From Rhodanobacter sp. OK091 (GTDB taxonomy: Bacteria; Pseudomonadota; Gammaproteobacteria; Xanthomonadales; Rhodanobacteraceae): a stretch of 64,000 nucleotides of DNA. The translations under genes and the position numbers were made by a program. The notes under the pieces are model-generated. The model ran no database searches. It was not told where the DNA came from and saw nothing but the letters and a program-made list of their open reading frames with translations. The number at the start of each line of letters is the position of its first letter. The stretch's first letter is position 1. Of the stretch, positions 1 to 8,750 are shown piece after piece. The stretch lies in the NCBI RefSeq assembly GCF_900142825.1, contig NZ_FRCH01000003.1:248001-312000 (forward strand). Reading direction: 5' to 3'.

Positions 1-1769
1 CGCAACTGCTGCAGCGCCGGCGTCTTGGCATTGATCAATGTCTGCTGCAGCAACTGCTGCCAGCGGGTCAGCAGAAGCGCGCGGTTGTCCAGCTGGATGT
101 CGAGCAGGTTGCCGGGTGTGAAACCGGCATGCGCCTGCAAGTCGTCGCGGACCTGTTGGGCGCGGGCGCCGAGGTCGTAGCCGCCGTCGCCGAGCAGGGT
201 CAGCGCATCGCCGTCGACGGTACGGTTGTTGGCCGTCCACAGGCGGCCGTCGGCGGGATTTTCGATGCGTGGGTATTGCGCGGATGCGGCCCAGCCCTGC
301 CAGCCGTTGCCGGGTATCGACCAGTCCGACGGCAGCAGCGGATCGATGCCTGCACGCAGCGGAATGCCGTTGCCGGCGATCGTCCAACCGATATGTCCGG
401 CGCTGTCGGCGACCAGCAGATTCTGTGGCGGCATGCCGAGTCGTGGTGCCAGGTTCAACGCAGCAGGCACATCGCGTGCGTGTTCCAGCTCCATCAGGTC
501 GAGGTTGTAGCTGCGTGGGCGGCCGGCGATCCACGCCGATGCCAGCGGCGTGCCGTCGGCGTCCTTGCCCATGATCGGCCCCCAGCGGGTGTCCTCGACC
601 TTGAGGACGGTGTCGGGCCTGCCCTTGACCTGGATGTGCTCGTCGTGGCTTTCGATCGTCGCCCAGCCGTCGGGCACTTTGTAGCGCATGGGGTCGGCAC
701 GATCGCGCAGCACACGCACCCAGTCCTGCCAGTCGCCATAGCTGTTGGTAAAGCCCCAGGCGATCTGGCCGTTGCTGCCCACCACGACGGCGGGCGTACC
801 GGGCAGGCTGACGCCGTTGACGTCACGCCGTCCGTTCGGTGCGCTGGCGTCGGGATAGCGCAGCCGGGTGCGGAACCAGATGTTCGGCACGCGCAGGGAC
901 AGGTGCATGTCGTTGGCGAGCATCGCCGCGCCGGTGGCAGTGAGTGTTCCGGCGACCGCAAAATTGTTGCTGCCGGGACGCCGCGCGTCGAGCGCCGGCG
1001 CCAGCGCAGCGGTCAGTTTGGCGGAAGGTTGGGTCGCGGCCAGATGGCGCAGGTCGAACACGTCGGCCGCGGGGATCACCGGCGAGTGCGACAGCTGGCC
1101 GCTCAGCGGCGCTTCCCAATCGGGGTCGGGCGCCAGCAGGAAATCCACCAGTGGACCGGGCAGCACCGAGCGCATCTGGCCAAAGCGCAGTTCGCGCTCG
1201 TTGCGGCCGTCGCCGTTCAGATCGAGGTACATCGCGGCGATCACCAGCGCGCTGTCTTCGGAACGCCACGGCCGCGGCTGGACGCCCAGCAGCAGGTATT
1301 CCCATGGCCGTACGCGCAGGTCGGCGAGTCCGGCGTTGACGCCGTCGCGGTAGCGGTCGAGCTCGTGTTTTTGCGTCGCCGGCAACTGCGCATAAGCCGC
1401 CTCGACCACGGCGCGCAGGCGATGGCGGCGATGGTTGAGATCGGTTTCCAGCGCCGCCGGCCCGACCAGGGCGGACAATTCTCCGGCCGACATGCGACGC
1501 ATCAAGTCCATCGCGAAGAAGCGCTCCTGCGCGTGCACGAAGCCAAGCGCGTAGCTGATGTCGGTGCGGTTTTTTCCCTCGATGGTGACCGTGCCCAGCG
1601 CGTCGCGGCTGATGCTGACAGGCGCCGAGAGGCTCGCGATGCGGCGTGCGCCGTCGAGTTGGGCCCGGCTGCCCGCGAGCAGCCACCAGCCAGCCGCCAA
1701 TGCGATCAACAACAGCGCCAGCAGGGCGAGCAGCAGCGCGCGCAGGACACGCCAGCGCCGCGTCGTCAT
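1..1769 (-). CDS. Penicillin acylase family protein (partial, C-terminus off the left edge)
   Basis: N-terminal nucleophile amidohydrolase of the penicillin/acyl-homoserine-lactone acylase family, which cleaves amide bonds of N-acyl substrates in the periplasm. The frame has no stop inside the window, so about 589 codons are visible and the C-terminal part of the beta chain is missing. Residues 5-30 form a hydrophobic signal or anchor segment. The alpha-chain motif FVHAQERFFAMD follows. The autoprocessing site G-S-N-N lies at residues 266-269, with Ser267 (codon 969-971) as predicted nucleophile, and NNRTVDGD occurs further on. The ATG at 1769 overlaps the stop of the upstream DUF2233 gene as ATGA, so the two are probably translationally coupled. 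The substrate cannot be read from sequence; quorum-signal acylase or cell-wall amidase are both possible. Confidence 0.9.
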   Translation of the reverse strand, partial: MTTRRWRVLRALLLALLALLLIALAAGWWLLAGSRAQLDGARRIASLSAPVSISRDALGTVTIEGKNRTDISYALGFVHAQERFFAMDLMRRMSAGELSALVGPAALETDLNHRRHRLRAVVEAAYAQLPATQKHELDRYRDGVNAGLADLRVRPWEYLLLGVQPRPWRSEDSALVIAAMYLDLNGDGRNERELRFGQMRSVLPGPLVDFLLAPDPDWEAPLSGQLSHSPVIPAADVFDLRHLAATQPSAKLTAALAPALDARRPGSNNFAVAGTLTATGAAMLANDMHLSLRVPNIWFRTRLRYPDASAPNGRRDVNGVSLPGTPAVVVGSNGQIAWGFTNSYGDWQDWVRVLRDRADPMRYKVPDGWATIESHDEHIQVKGRPDTVLKVEDTRWGPIMGKDADGTPLASAWIAGRPRSYNLDLMELEHARDVPAALNLAPRLGMPPQNLLVADSAGHIGWTIAGNGIPLRAGIDPLLPSDWSIPGNGWQGWAASAQYPRIENPADGRLWTANNRTVDGDALTLLGDGGYDLGARAQQVRDDLQAHAGFTPGNLLDIQLDNRALLLTRWQQLLQQTLINAKTPALQQL

Positions 1770-2596
1770 GGCTTGGCGAATACCGCGAAGATCCCGGCGT
1801 ACGGCTTGACCATGAAAGCCGGTGCGCCGGTGTAGCCCTCGCCGTCGACGTACAGCTGCGAGATGCTGCCGTCCAGGTACAGCGCGTCGCGGCAACCGAG
1901 CCGGTCGCGGAACAGACGTCCAAACGTATGGAAGTTCACGGGCGCCTCGCTTACCGCGAAGACCACCTCGGTCGAGGTTTTCACGCAGACGCCGCTGCGC
2001 CATTTCAGGCTGGACGAATCATCGACGAACTGCTCGTTGAGCTTGCCGTCGATCAGCAGCATGGGGCCGGACTGGGTGGCCCATTGCGCCGGTTTGCCTT
2101 CGGCCTTGAACGCGGCGCTGGTGCGTACCGCTGCATGCCCGTTCGGATAGATCGCAAACACGCCATTCGGCAGCAGCGAGAAATTGCCGGATGCGGGGTT
2201 GCCATGCGCCAGGTTCAACGGCACCACGGTCTTGCCGTTTTCGACGTACAAGCCCAGCGGGGCGAACTTGTGGTCGTAGATGCCGGCATTGGTCGCAAAC
2301 AGCAGTCGCCGGCCGTGCGCCTCGCCCCATTGGCGCAAGGATTCGATGCTGCTGAACGGCTGGCCGCTCTGCGGATCGCGCCAGTACAGGCCAAGCTGTT
2401 CGCGTTTGAGATCCAGCTGGACGACGCGGTAGTTCTGGCCCTCGAACGCCAGTTCGCCACTGTCCAGCGCCTTCGCGGTCGGCGTGCAACCGGGTGCGCC
2501 CACAACCAGGGCCAGTGGCAGCAACACATGCAGCAGCCTGCGCGGCCATCGTGGCGTGGTGCAGGTGTGCGGCGGGAGTGAGGCGGATCGGTACAT
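1766..2596 (-). CDS. Phosphodiester glycosidase family (DUF2233/NAGPA-like) exported protein
   Basis: 276-residue protein with a basic N-terminus and a hydrophobic segment at about 21-36 ending in APGC (Cys37), so it is either a lipoprotein with a weak lipobox or a secreted protein. The mature part matches the DUF2233/NAGPA fold: FATNAGIYD near residue 100, GPMLLIDGKLN near 195 and a terminal block with YLDGSISQLY. Relatives remove GlcNAc from phosphodiester-linked sugars, but many bacterial members are uncharacterised. It is the first gene of a pair and overlaps the penicillin acylase start by four bases. No clear Shine-Dalgarno sequence precedes the ATG, and no better in-frame start was found. 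Confidence 0.82.
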   Translation of the reverse strand: MYRSASLPPHTCTTPRWPRRLLHVLLPLALVVGAPGCTPTAKALDSGELAFEGQNYRVVQLDLKREQLGLYWRDPQSGQPFSSIESLRQWGEAHGRRLLFATNAGIYDHKFAPLGLYVENGKTVVPLNLAHGNPASGNFSLLPNGVFAIYPNGHAAVRTSAAFKAEGKPAQWATQSGPMLLIDGKLNEQFVDDSSSLKWRSGVCVKTSTEVVFAVSEAPVNFHTFGRLFRDRLGCRDALYLDGSISQLYVDGEGYTGAPAFMVKPYAGIFAVFAKP

Positions 2597-2714
2597 CTGT
2601 GGATGGTCGCCGCCCCGCTACGTGGGCGCAAGCCCGGCGAAGGCGATTGTTCAGCCTATTCTGTGGGGAAGTGCGGCAGCCGTTAAACTCGATTTCTTTT
2701 ACGGTGCTTCTGCG

Positions 2715-3203
2715 ATGCCCTATACCCCGATAGTGGCAACCCTCGGCTATGTGCTGTCGCCCGACCGCCGCGAAGTGTTGATGATTCATCGCAATGCCCG
2801 CCCGGATGACCAGCACCTGGGCAAGTACAACGGCCTTGGCGGCAAGATGGAGCCGGGCGAGGATATCGCGAGCTGCATGCGGCGCGAGATCCTCGAGGAG
2901 GCCGGCATCAACTGCGAGTCGATGCAATTGCGCGGCACGCTGAACTGGCCCGGCTTCGGCAAGCAGGGTGAGGACTGGCTCGGCTTCATCTTCGTGATCG
3001 AGCGCTATACCGGCATACCCTTCGAGGCCAATGCCGAAGGGACGCTGGAGTGGGTGGCGCTGGAGCGCCTGCCGACGCTGCCGATGTGGGAAGGCGACCG
3101 CCACTTCCTGCCGCTGGTGTTCGACGCCGATCCGCGTCCGTTCCACGGTGTGATGCCGTACAAGGACGGCCGCATGCAGTCATGGTCGTATGCGCGGCTG
3201 TAG
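2715..3203 (+). CDS. NUDIX hydrolase (MutT-like, 8-oxo-dGTP diphosphatase type)
   Basis: 162-residue cytoplasmic pyrophosphohydrolase. The complete NUDIX box spans residues 43-65: Gly43, Glu49, Arg57-Glu58, Glu61-Glu62 and Gly64, which bind the divalent metal and the diphosphate. The preceding KYNGLGGKMEPGE is typical of MTH1/MutT-like enzymes that sanitise oxidised purine nucleotides, and the length is normal for that group. The frame extends further upstream, but the ATG at 2715 begins the standard N-terminus (MPYTPIVATLGYVL), and upstream codons show no homology-like content. It stands alone, divergent from the DUF2233 gene and convergent with the lipoate ligase gene. Confidence 0.9.
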   Translation: MPYTPIVATLGYVLSPDRREVLMIHRNARPDDQHLGKYNGLGGKMEPGEDIASCMRREILEEAGINCESMQLRGTLNWPGFGKQGEDWLGFIFVIERYTGIPFEANAEGTLEWVALERLPTLPMWEGDRHFLPLVFDADPRPFHGVMPYKDGRMQSWSYARL

Positions 3204-3233
3204 CGCTTTGATGTTGCGGGAACGCAGGAGGCG

Positions 3234-4010
3234 CTAGGCCACGTCTGCCAGCCATGTGGCGCTGGAGAACTTGCCCAGCGCCAGCTCTTCGGCCCGCGCC
3301 TGCTCATCCGGTCGCACGGCATCGTCGCTGAGGCCGTGCAGGCGGCGGAAGGTGGCGACCATGCGCTCGATCACCGCCTCGCGCGGCAGGCCGGTCTGGC
3401 TGCGCAACGGGTCGACCCGCTTGGCCGCGCTGACGGTGCCCTTGTCGGACAGTTTCTCGCGGCCTATGCGCAGCACATCCAGCATCTTCGCGGCGTCGAT
3501 GTCATACGCCATCGTCACATGGTGCAGTACCGCGCCACCGCGGTGCACTTGCGCGGCGCCGGCGATCTTGCCGCCTTCGGAGGTGATGTCGTTGAGCGGC
3601 TGGTACCACGCCTTGATGCCCAGTTCGCCCAGCGCCTGCAGCACCCACTCGTCGAAGAAGGCATAGGCTTCCTGGAACGACAGCCCCTTGATCAGCGACT
3701 GCGGCGCGTAGATCGAATAGGTGATCGTGTTGCCCGGCTCGATGAACATGGCGCCGCCGCCGCTGACCCGGCGCACCACTTCGATGCCGTAGCGCTCTGC
3801 CGCGTCGGCATCGACCTCGTTGCGCAGCGACTGGAAGCGGCCGATCACTACCGCCGGGGCAGCCCATTCCCAGATGCGCAGGGTCGGCTTGCGGCGACCG
3901 GCACCGACTTCATGGGTCAGCACGTCATCCAACGCCATATGCAGCGATGGTGATTGCGGAATCGTGTGGATCAGCCGCCAGTCGTGGTCGCGCCAATCGG
4001 TACGCATCAT
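3234..4010 (-). CDS. lplA: Lipoate-protein ligase, catalytic domain (LplA-like)
   Basis: 258-residue member of the biotin/lipoate A/B protein ligase family, which adenylates lipoate and transfers it to the lysine of lipoyl domains of 2-oxoacid dehydrogenases or GcvH. Visible motifs are RRVSGGGAMF (residues 80-89), which binds the lipoyl-AMP phosphate, and GGKIAGAAQ with the expected active-site lysine at about 148. It lacks the roughly 90-residue accessory C-terminal domain of E. coli LplA. A separate gene directly upstream (4007-4297) looks like that domain, and the two overlap as ATGA. This split arrangement resembles the bipartite LplA/LplB of Thermoplasma. Residual uncertainty: LipM-type octanoyltransferases share the fold. 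Confidence 0.86.
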   Translation of the reverse strand: MMRTDWRDHDWRLIHTIPQSPSLHMALDDVLTHEVGAGRRKPTLRIWEWAAPAVVIGRFQSLRNEVDADAAERYGIEVVRRVSGGGAMFIEPGNTITYSIYAPQSLIKGLSFQEAYAFFDEWVLQALGELGIKAWYQPLNDITSEGGKIAGAAQVHRGGAVLHHVTMAYDIDAAKMLDVLRIGREKLSDKGTVSAAKRVDPLRSQTGLPREAVIERMVATFRRLHGLSDDAVRPDEQARAEELALGKFSSATWLADVA

Positions 4011-4297
4011 GCCTCGGCTTCCCCGTGCAAAGCGCGGTGCACGGCGACCGCGATGGCTTCCGGCGAAAGACCATACATCATCACGTCGAGCGGAAGTGCG
4101 TCGCGCACGGCGTTGGCGAGCTCGGTTTCGGTGGCCTGTGCCGGCTGGTCTTCCAGCGCGGCGTTGATGGTGCGCAGCGCGCTATCCGGTTCCAGGAAGA
4201 AATCGCCGCTCAGCCGCACATCGGCGAGCCGGCCGTCGCGCACTTCCAGGTCGACGACCACCAGCTTGCCGCCTAGCATCTTGTATTCGCCATGCAT
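4007..4297 (-). CDS. Lipoate ligase accessory domain protein (LplB/LplA C-terminal-like)
   Basis: Small 96-residue protein beginning MHGEYKMLGGKLVVVDLEV. The pattern of a short beta-hairpin, GxLaDVRLSGDFFLEPDSAL, then a helical region (INAALEDQ..ANAVRDAL) and a terminal PEAIAVAVHRAL helix is that of the accessory domain needed by bipartite lipoate ligases for adenylation. The ATG at 4297 is chosen because it starts exactly where the family does; longer readings run back into the neighbouring intergenic sequence. Its stop overlaps the ligase start by four bases, implying coupled, near-stoichiometric synthesis. Function is inferred from family pattern and context, not from catalytic residues. 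Confidence 0.75.
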   Translation of the reverse strand: MHGEYKMLGGKLVVVDLEVRDGRLADVRLSGDFFLEPDSALRTINAALEDQPAQATETELANAVRDALPLDVMMYGLSPEAIAVAVHRALHGEAEA

Positions 4298-4331
4298 GGA
4301 CGGCTTCCGTCTGCGTTGTGTTGCCGATCGA

Positions 4332-4757
4332 TCAGTGGCCGCGGCCGTGGAAACTGCCGGTGCCGCCGCCGATCGAGATGCTGACGCCTCCAGTGGGGTG
4401 ATCGCAACTGCCGAACGCCTTGGTGAGGTTGACCGTGCCGGTCTGGTAGCTGCCGCCGACATGGTTGCCGCTGACCACGCCCATGCCGACGCTGCCGTGG
4501 ACCTGCGGCTGGTTGTAACGGTAGTCGTCGCAGTCGGTGGTCGCGGCCGCTGTGGTGTCGTTGTTGCCCATGCGGCCGCTGGTATCGCCGTAATACACGC
4601 CTGGCGTGCTGCTGGCGGGTTTGGCGGCGGTGCTGCTGGCGGCGGGGATATCGCTGGGCGACAGCTTGAGGTTCAACGGTTTGGCGGGCGTCTGCGCCCA
4701 GGCCGAGGCCACCAGCAAGGTGGTCGCGAGGGCGGTGAGGTGCCGTTTGATGTTCAT
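4332..4757 (-). CDS. Small secreted protein, Ser/Thr/Gly-rich, unknown function
   Basis: 141 residues with a clear signal peptide (MNIKRHLTALATTLLVASAWAQ, cleavage probably after AWA). The mature part begins with a low-complexity linker (SSTAAKPASSTPG), then a compact domain with two cysteines (one in CDDY, one in SCDHP) and glycine-rich beta-like repeats ending in a His/Gly tail (GSFHGRGH). The two cysteines may form a disulfide. I do not recognise the family. It sits alone between parC and the lipoate ligase genes, with its own start 98 bases from the parC stop. Confidence 0.65.
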   Translation of the reverse strand: MNIKRHLTALATTLLVASAWAQTPAKPLNLKLSPSDIPAASSTAAKPASSTPGVYYGDTSGRMGNNDTTAAATTDCDDYRYNQPQVHGSVGMGVVSGNHVGGSYQTGTVNLTKAFGSCDHPTGGVSISIGGGTGSFHGRGH

Positions 4758-4829
4758 GCTTGACTCCGGGGTATGACGTGCTCAACGCGTCACGCGCGTC
4801 GGCGTGCACCTCCACCTTCGAAGCGTGCG

Positions 4830-4850
4830 GCGGCAGGAAGTTCCTGCCGC
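4830..4850 (-). terminator. Palindrome after parC, possible terminator without U-tract
   Basis: A perfect inverted repeat, GCGGCAGGAA and its complement around a single central base, lies 6 bases beyond the parC stop codon. It could fold as a strong GC hairpin, but no T-run follows in the parC direction, so intrinsic termination is uncertain. It may act as an mRNA 3'-end stabiliser instead. Confidence 0.35.
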
Positions 4851-4855
4851 GCCGT

Positions 4856-7096
4856 TCAGCCGGTGGTCTCGATCCGCTCCACCCGACGCAGGCCGCGTGG
4901 CAGCAGGCCGCCCCGGGTGGCACGGTTGCCGCCGTATTCGACCAGATCCGCCCACTTCAAGGTGAGCTTGCGCTGGCCGGCGTACAAGGTGACCTCGCCC
5001 TTGCCCTCGCCGACCACCGCGATGCCGGCCACGCGCTCGTCGCCGCTGGTGAGCCTGGCCTTCGGCACCTCGATCAGTTTGTTGCCCTTGCCCTTGTCCA
5101 GCTCGGGCAGTTCGGCCACCGAGAACATCAGCAGATGTCCTTCGGTGGTGACCACCACGATACGGTCGCGCGCGGGGTCGGGGCTGACCTGGGGCGCCAG
5201 TACATGCGCGCCGTCGCTGAGACTGATGATTTGCTTGCCGGCCTTGTTGCGGCCTGTGAGCGACTCGAAGCGGGCGACGAAGCCGTAGCCGAAATCGGTG
5301 GCGAGGATCAGCCGCGTGTCGTTGTCGCCGGCGATCACCGCGTCGAAGCTGGCGCCGGCGGCCGGGCTGAAGCGCCCGGTTAGCGGCTCGCCGTTGCCGC
5401 GCGCCGAGGGCAGGGTATGCGCGGGGGTGGAATAGCTGCGCCCGGTGGAGTCGATGAACGCCACTTGCTGGGTGGTGCGGGCCTTCACGGTGGCGAGCAG
5501 ACCGTCGCCCTCGCGATAGTTCAGGCCTTCGGCATCGATGTCGTGGCCTTTCGCCGCGCGCGCCCAGCCTTTCTGACTCAGCACCACGGTGACCGGCTCG
5601 CTGGCGACCAGCGCGCTTTCGTCCAGCGCCTGAGCCGCTTCGCGCTGCACCAGCGGCGAACGGCGGTCGTCGCCGAACTTGGCGGCGTCGGCGCGCAGTT
5701 CTTCCTTGATCAGCCCCTTCAGCTTGGCCGGCGATTTCAGCAGCACGGTGATCTTGGCGCGTTCCTCTTCGAGCTGGTCGCGCTCGGCGTTGATCTTCAT
5801 CTCTTCCAGCCGCGCCAGCTGGCGCAGGCGGGTTTCCAGGATGTAGTCGGCCTGTTCCTCACTGAGCTTGAAGCGCGCTATCAGCACGGGCTTGGGCTCG
5901 TCCTCGCTGCGCACGATGCGGATCACCTCGTCGAGATTGAGGTAGGCGATGCGCAGCGCTTCCAGCAAGTGCAGGCGGCGTTCGACTTTCGCCAGCCGGT
6001 GTTCCAGTCGCTTGGTCACCGTGCTGGTACGGAAGGTCAGCCACTCGCTGAGGATGCGCTTGAGGTTCTTCACTTGCGGCCGGCCGTCCAGGCCGATCAT
6101 GTTGAGATTGATGCGGAAGCTCTTCTCCAGATCGGTGGTGGCGAACAGGTGCGGCATCAGCTCGTCGGCATCGACGCGGCTGGAACGCGGCACCAGCACC
6201 AGCCGGATCGGATTCTCGTGATCGGACTCGTCGCGCAAGTCCTCGATCATCGGCAGCTTTTTTGCGCGCATCTGCGCAGCGATCTGTTCGAGGATCTTCG
6301 ACGGACTGACCTGGTGGGGCAGCGCGGTGATCACGATGTTGCCTTCCTCGCGCTGGTACACCGCGCGGGCACGCACCGAGCCCATGCCGCTCTCGTACAT
6401 CGCCAGCAGATCGGCGCGCGGCGTGATGATCTCCGCCTCGGTCGGATAATCCGGTCCACGCACATGCTCGAACAGGTCGGCCACGGTGGCGTCCGGATCG
6501 TCCAGCAGGCGGATGCAGGCGCTGGCCAGCTCGCGCAGGTTGTGCGGCGGAATATCGGTGGCCATGCCCACCGCGATGCCCATCGAACCGTTCAGCAGCA
6601 CATGCGGCACGCGTGCCGGCAGCCAGCTCGGTTCCTCCAGCGTGCCGTCGAAATTCGGCACCCAGTCGACCGTGCCCTGGCCCAGCTCGCCCAGCAGCGC
6701 CTCGGCGATCGGGCTGAGCTTGGACTCGGTATAGCGCATCGCCGCGAAGCTCTTCGGATCGTCCGGCGAGCCGAAGTTGCCCTGGCCATCGACCAGCGGA
6801 TAACGATACGAGAACGGCTGCGCCATCAGCACCATCGCTTCGTAGCAGGAGCTGTCGCCGTGCGGATGGAACTTGCCGATCACGTCGCCGATGGTGCGCG
6901 CGGATTTCTTCGGTTTCGCCGTGGCGGCCAGCCCCAGCTCGCTCATCGCGTAGATGATGCGCCGCTGCACCGGCTTCAGGCCGTCGCCCACGAACGGCAG
7001 CGCGCGGTCCAGCACCACGTACATCGAGTAGTCGAGATAGGCCCGCTCGGCGTATTCCTTCAGCGGGATTTGTTCGTAATTGGCTTGCAGGTTCAT
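4856..7096 (-). CDS. parC: DNA topoisomerase IV subunit A
   Basis: 746-residue ParC, the breakage-reunion subunit that with ParE decatenates daughter chromosomes. The N-terminal catalytic domain contains [10 protein letters not shown], the quinolone-resistance region [15 protein letters not shown] (residues 75-88) and the catalytic Tyr122 in [10 protein letters not shown]. Ser82 and Glu86, equivalent to E. coli Ser80/Glu84, are the susceptible-type residues. The C-terminal half carries the degenerate beta-pinwheel repeats ([34 protein letters not shown]). The length and the short C-terminal domain fit ParC rather than GyrA. The ATG at 7096 ([17 protein letters not shown]) is the standard start. 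parE is not in the window. Confidence 0.97.
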   Translation of the reverse strand: MNLQANYEQIPLKEYAERAYLDYSMYVVLDRALPFVGDGLKPVQRRIIYAMSELGLAATAKPKKSARTIGDVIGKFHPHGDSSCYEAMVLMAQPFSYRYPLVDGQGNFGSPDDPKSFAAMRYTESKLSPIAEALLGELGQGTVDWVPNFDGTLEEPSWLPARVPHVLLNGSMGIAVGMATDIPPHNLRELASACIRLLDDPDATVADLFEHVRGPDYPTEAEIITPRADLLAMYESGMGSVRARAVYQREEGNIVITALPHQVSPSKILEQIAAQMRAKKLPMIEDLRDESDHENPIRLVLVPRSSRVDADELMPHLFATTDLEKSFRINLNMIGLDGRPQVKNLKRILSEWLTFRTSTVTKRLEHRLAKVERRLHLLEALRIAYLNLDEVIRIVRSEDEPKPVLIARFKLSEEQADYILETRLRQLARLEEMKINAERDQLEEERAKITVLLKSPAKLKGLIKEELRADAAKFGDDRRSPLVQREAAQALDESALVASEPVTVVLSQKGWARAAKGHDIDAEGLNYREGDGLLATVKARTTQQVAFIDSTGRSYSTPAHTLPSARGNGEPLTGRFSPAAGASFDAVIAGDNDTRLILATDFGYGFVARFESLTGRNKAGKQIISLSDGAHVLAPQVSPDPARDRIVVVTTEGHLLMFSVAELPELDKGKGNKLIEVPKARLTSGDERVAGIAVVGEGKGEVTLYAGQRKLTLKWADLVEYGGNRATRGGLLPRGLRRVERIETTG

Positions 7097-7214
7097 GCGG
7101 CGATGTCTGATGAGTTGCGCGCGGTGCGCGGATAACCGGTCGATGGTGCCAGATCATGCCGTCGCGGGACAGCTTGCCTCGCGGCGACTATTGTGAGGTG
7201 CCGGCTGCCACGCT

Positions 7215-7694
7215 TCATCGGGTTTTGCCTTTGATGGCGGGCAGGGGCGGCGCGCGCAAGGGGACCGGAGTGGATTGCACGATCGAGGTGGTGGTCTGGC
7301 CGTAGCGCAGGAAGCGGTCGAGGATCAGGTCGAGATTTTCCAGTGCATCCAGATGCACCTTGATGATGAAACAGTCCTCGCCCGTGACGCGATGACACTC
7401 CACGACCTGCGGCATCTTCTGCGCCAGTTCGGCGATCTTCGGCAATTGCCCCGGCACCGGCCGCACGCGGACATACGCCGTGATCGGCCAGCCCATCGCC
7501 TTCGGATCCAGGTCGAGCCGGTAGCCCCGGATCACGCCGGCATCTTCCAGCCGGTTCAATCGTTCCTTCACCGCGGGAGCCGACATGCCGACGGTGGTCG
7601 CCAGCTTGGTCACAGGCTGGCGCGGGTCCGCCTGCAGGGCGTGAATCAACGCGATATTGCGCGGATCGGACATGAGACTGGAAATCTGAGGCAT
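7215..7694 (-). CDS. Lrp/AsnC family transcriptional regulator
   Basis: 159-residue feast/famine regulator. The N-terminal winged helix-turn-helix (LIHALQADPRQPVTKLATTVGMSAPAVKERLNRLEDAGVI) is followed by an AsnC/RAM ligand-binding domain (YVRVRPVPGQLPKIAELAQ...VTGEDCFIIKVHL). It probably binds DNA as a dimer or octamer and senses an amino acid. The ATG at 7694 has a GGTGAG upstream; MSDPRN at 7673 is an alternative. It is divergent from an RhtA-like amino-acid exporter across a 93-bp AT-rich gap with an inverted repeat, so it is a good candidate to control that exporter. Confidence 0.9.
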   Translation of the reverse strand: MPQISSLMSDPRNIALIHALQADPRQPVTKLATTVGMSAPAVKERLNRLEDAGVIRGYRLDLDPKAMGWPITAYVRVRPVPGQLPKIAELAQKMPQVVECHRVTGEDCFIIKVHLDALENLDLILDRFLRYGQTTTSIVQSTPVPLRAPPLPAIKGKTR

Positions 7695-7713
7695 ATGGCT
7701 CACCAAACCTACA

Positions 7714-7775
7714 ACAAGTAAAAAATTAGCCAATAAATCCTTTGTGTATGGATGGATCATGCGCTTATTACTTGT
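7714..7775. promoter_or_regulatory. Inverted repeat ACAAGTAA / TTACTTGT in the lrp-exporter intergenic region
   Basis: Two perfect 8-base arms, 7714-7721 and 7768-7775, are separated by 46 bp in an unusually AT-rich patch between divergent genes. The right arm also holds a short internal palindrome, TTAC-TT-GTAA. The layout is what one expects of paired half-sites for an Lrp-type protein that bends DNA and controls both promoters. The operator role is inferred. Confidence 0.45.
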
Positions 7776-7787
7776 AAAAGTAGAGCC

Positions 7788-8687
7788 ATGCACAATGAAC
7801 CGCAAACATCAACGCTGGAACGGTCGCCGCTTCCTGGCGCTTCTCTCGACGAACGGTTGCCGCCGCACCTGTATTTCGTCGTCAGCGCGGTGTTCCATTA
7901 TCTGGGCCCGGCGTTTGCCGTGTTGCTCTTTTCCCGCGTGGAACCACTGGGCGTGGCATGGCTGAGGATCACCAGCGCCGGCTTGATCTTTGCGTTATGG
8001 CGAAGGCCGTGGCGCTATTTCATGCGGCAGGACGCGAACGTACGGTGGAACATCGTGGCGCTGGGCGCCGTACTCGGCTGCATGAATGTCTGTTTCTATC
8101 TGGCGATCGCACGACTGCCGTTGGGCACCGTGGGCGCGATCGAGTTCATCGGCCCCATCGCGCTGGCGCTGGCGGGCACGCGCACGCAGCGCAATATCGT
8201 CGCGCTCGCCGTGGCGGTGGCCGGCGTCTGGATGTTGACTCACCTCCGGATCGCGGACGCGCCGATGGGTTTCCTGTTCGCCTTTGCGAACTGCGGCCTT
8301 TTCATGCTCTACATCGTGCTCGGGCATCGTGTCGCCAGGGACGGCGGCAGCGCAGGCGTCGATCGGCTCGCCGCGGCAATGCTGGTGGCGCTGTTGCTGG
8401 TGATGCCGCTGGGTCTGCATGACGCGGCGGTGGCTTTCGCCAGTCCGGCCCTGCTGGCCGCCGGCATCGGCATCGGCGTGTCGTCGTCGGTGATCCCTTA
8501 TATATGCGACCAGCTGGCGATGGCGCGCCTGCCGCGTGCCACGTTCGCGTTGCTGCTTGCGTTGTTGCCTGCCACGGCGAGCATGATCGGCATCGTGGTG
8601 CTGCACCAGATACCGAGTCCCGTCGAGATGACCGGCATCGCTCTGGTCATCGCCGGCGTCAACCTGCACCGGGCGAGTCGCCGGTGA
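7788..8687 (+). CDS. EamA/RhtA-like amino-acid exporter
   Basis: 299-residue inner-membrane protein with about ten hydrophobic helices, in two EamA repeats. The segment IARLPLGTVGAIEFIGPIALALA is the characteristic RhtA/YbiF signature of threonine/homoserine exporters. The ATG at 7788 (MHNEPQTS) is preferred over an in-frame upstream ATG at 7752, because that one would lie in the AT-rich regulatory gap. Divergent from an Lrp/AsnC regulator, which suggests induction by an amino acid or dipeptide. The actual substrate is not determinable from sequence. Confidence 0.88.
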   Translation: MHNEPQTSTLERSPLPGASLDERLPPHLYFVVSAVFHYLGPAFAVLLFSRVEPLGVAWLRITSAGLIFALWRRPWRYFMRQDANVRWNIVALGAVLGCMNVCFYLAIARLPLGTVGAIEFIGPIALALAGTRTQRNIVALAVAVAGVWMLTHLRIADAPMGFLFAFANCGLFMLYIVLGHRVARDGGSAGVDRLAAAMLVALLLVMPLGLHDAAVAFASPALLAAGIGIGVSSSVIPYICDQLAMARLPRATFALLLALLPATASMIGIVVLHQIPSPVEMTGIALVIAGVNLHRASRR

Positions 8688-8750
8688 GCGTCGCGCCTAT
8701 TTTCGCGCCTAATTTTCGCGTATTTCGAGAAGCCAAGAGGAGAATTCACC

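Noticed and set aside
129-1835. Long plus-strand open frame across the penicillin acylase gene
   Set aside because: It is Arg/Ala/Gln-rich with no recognisable domain and lies antisense to a gene with clear NTN-hydrolase motifs; a by-product of high GC.
5417-7135. 572-codon plus-strand frame antisense to parC
   Set aside because: ParC is certain on the other strand; the antisense text is His/Gln/Arg-rich without domain content.
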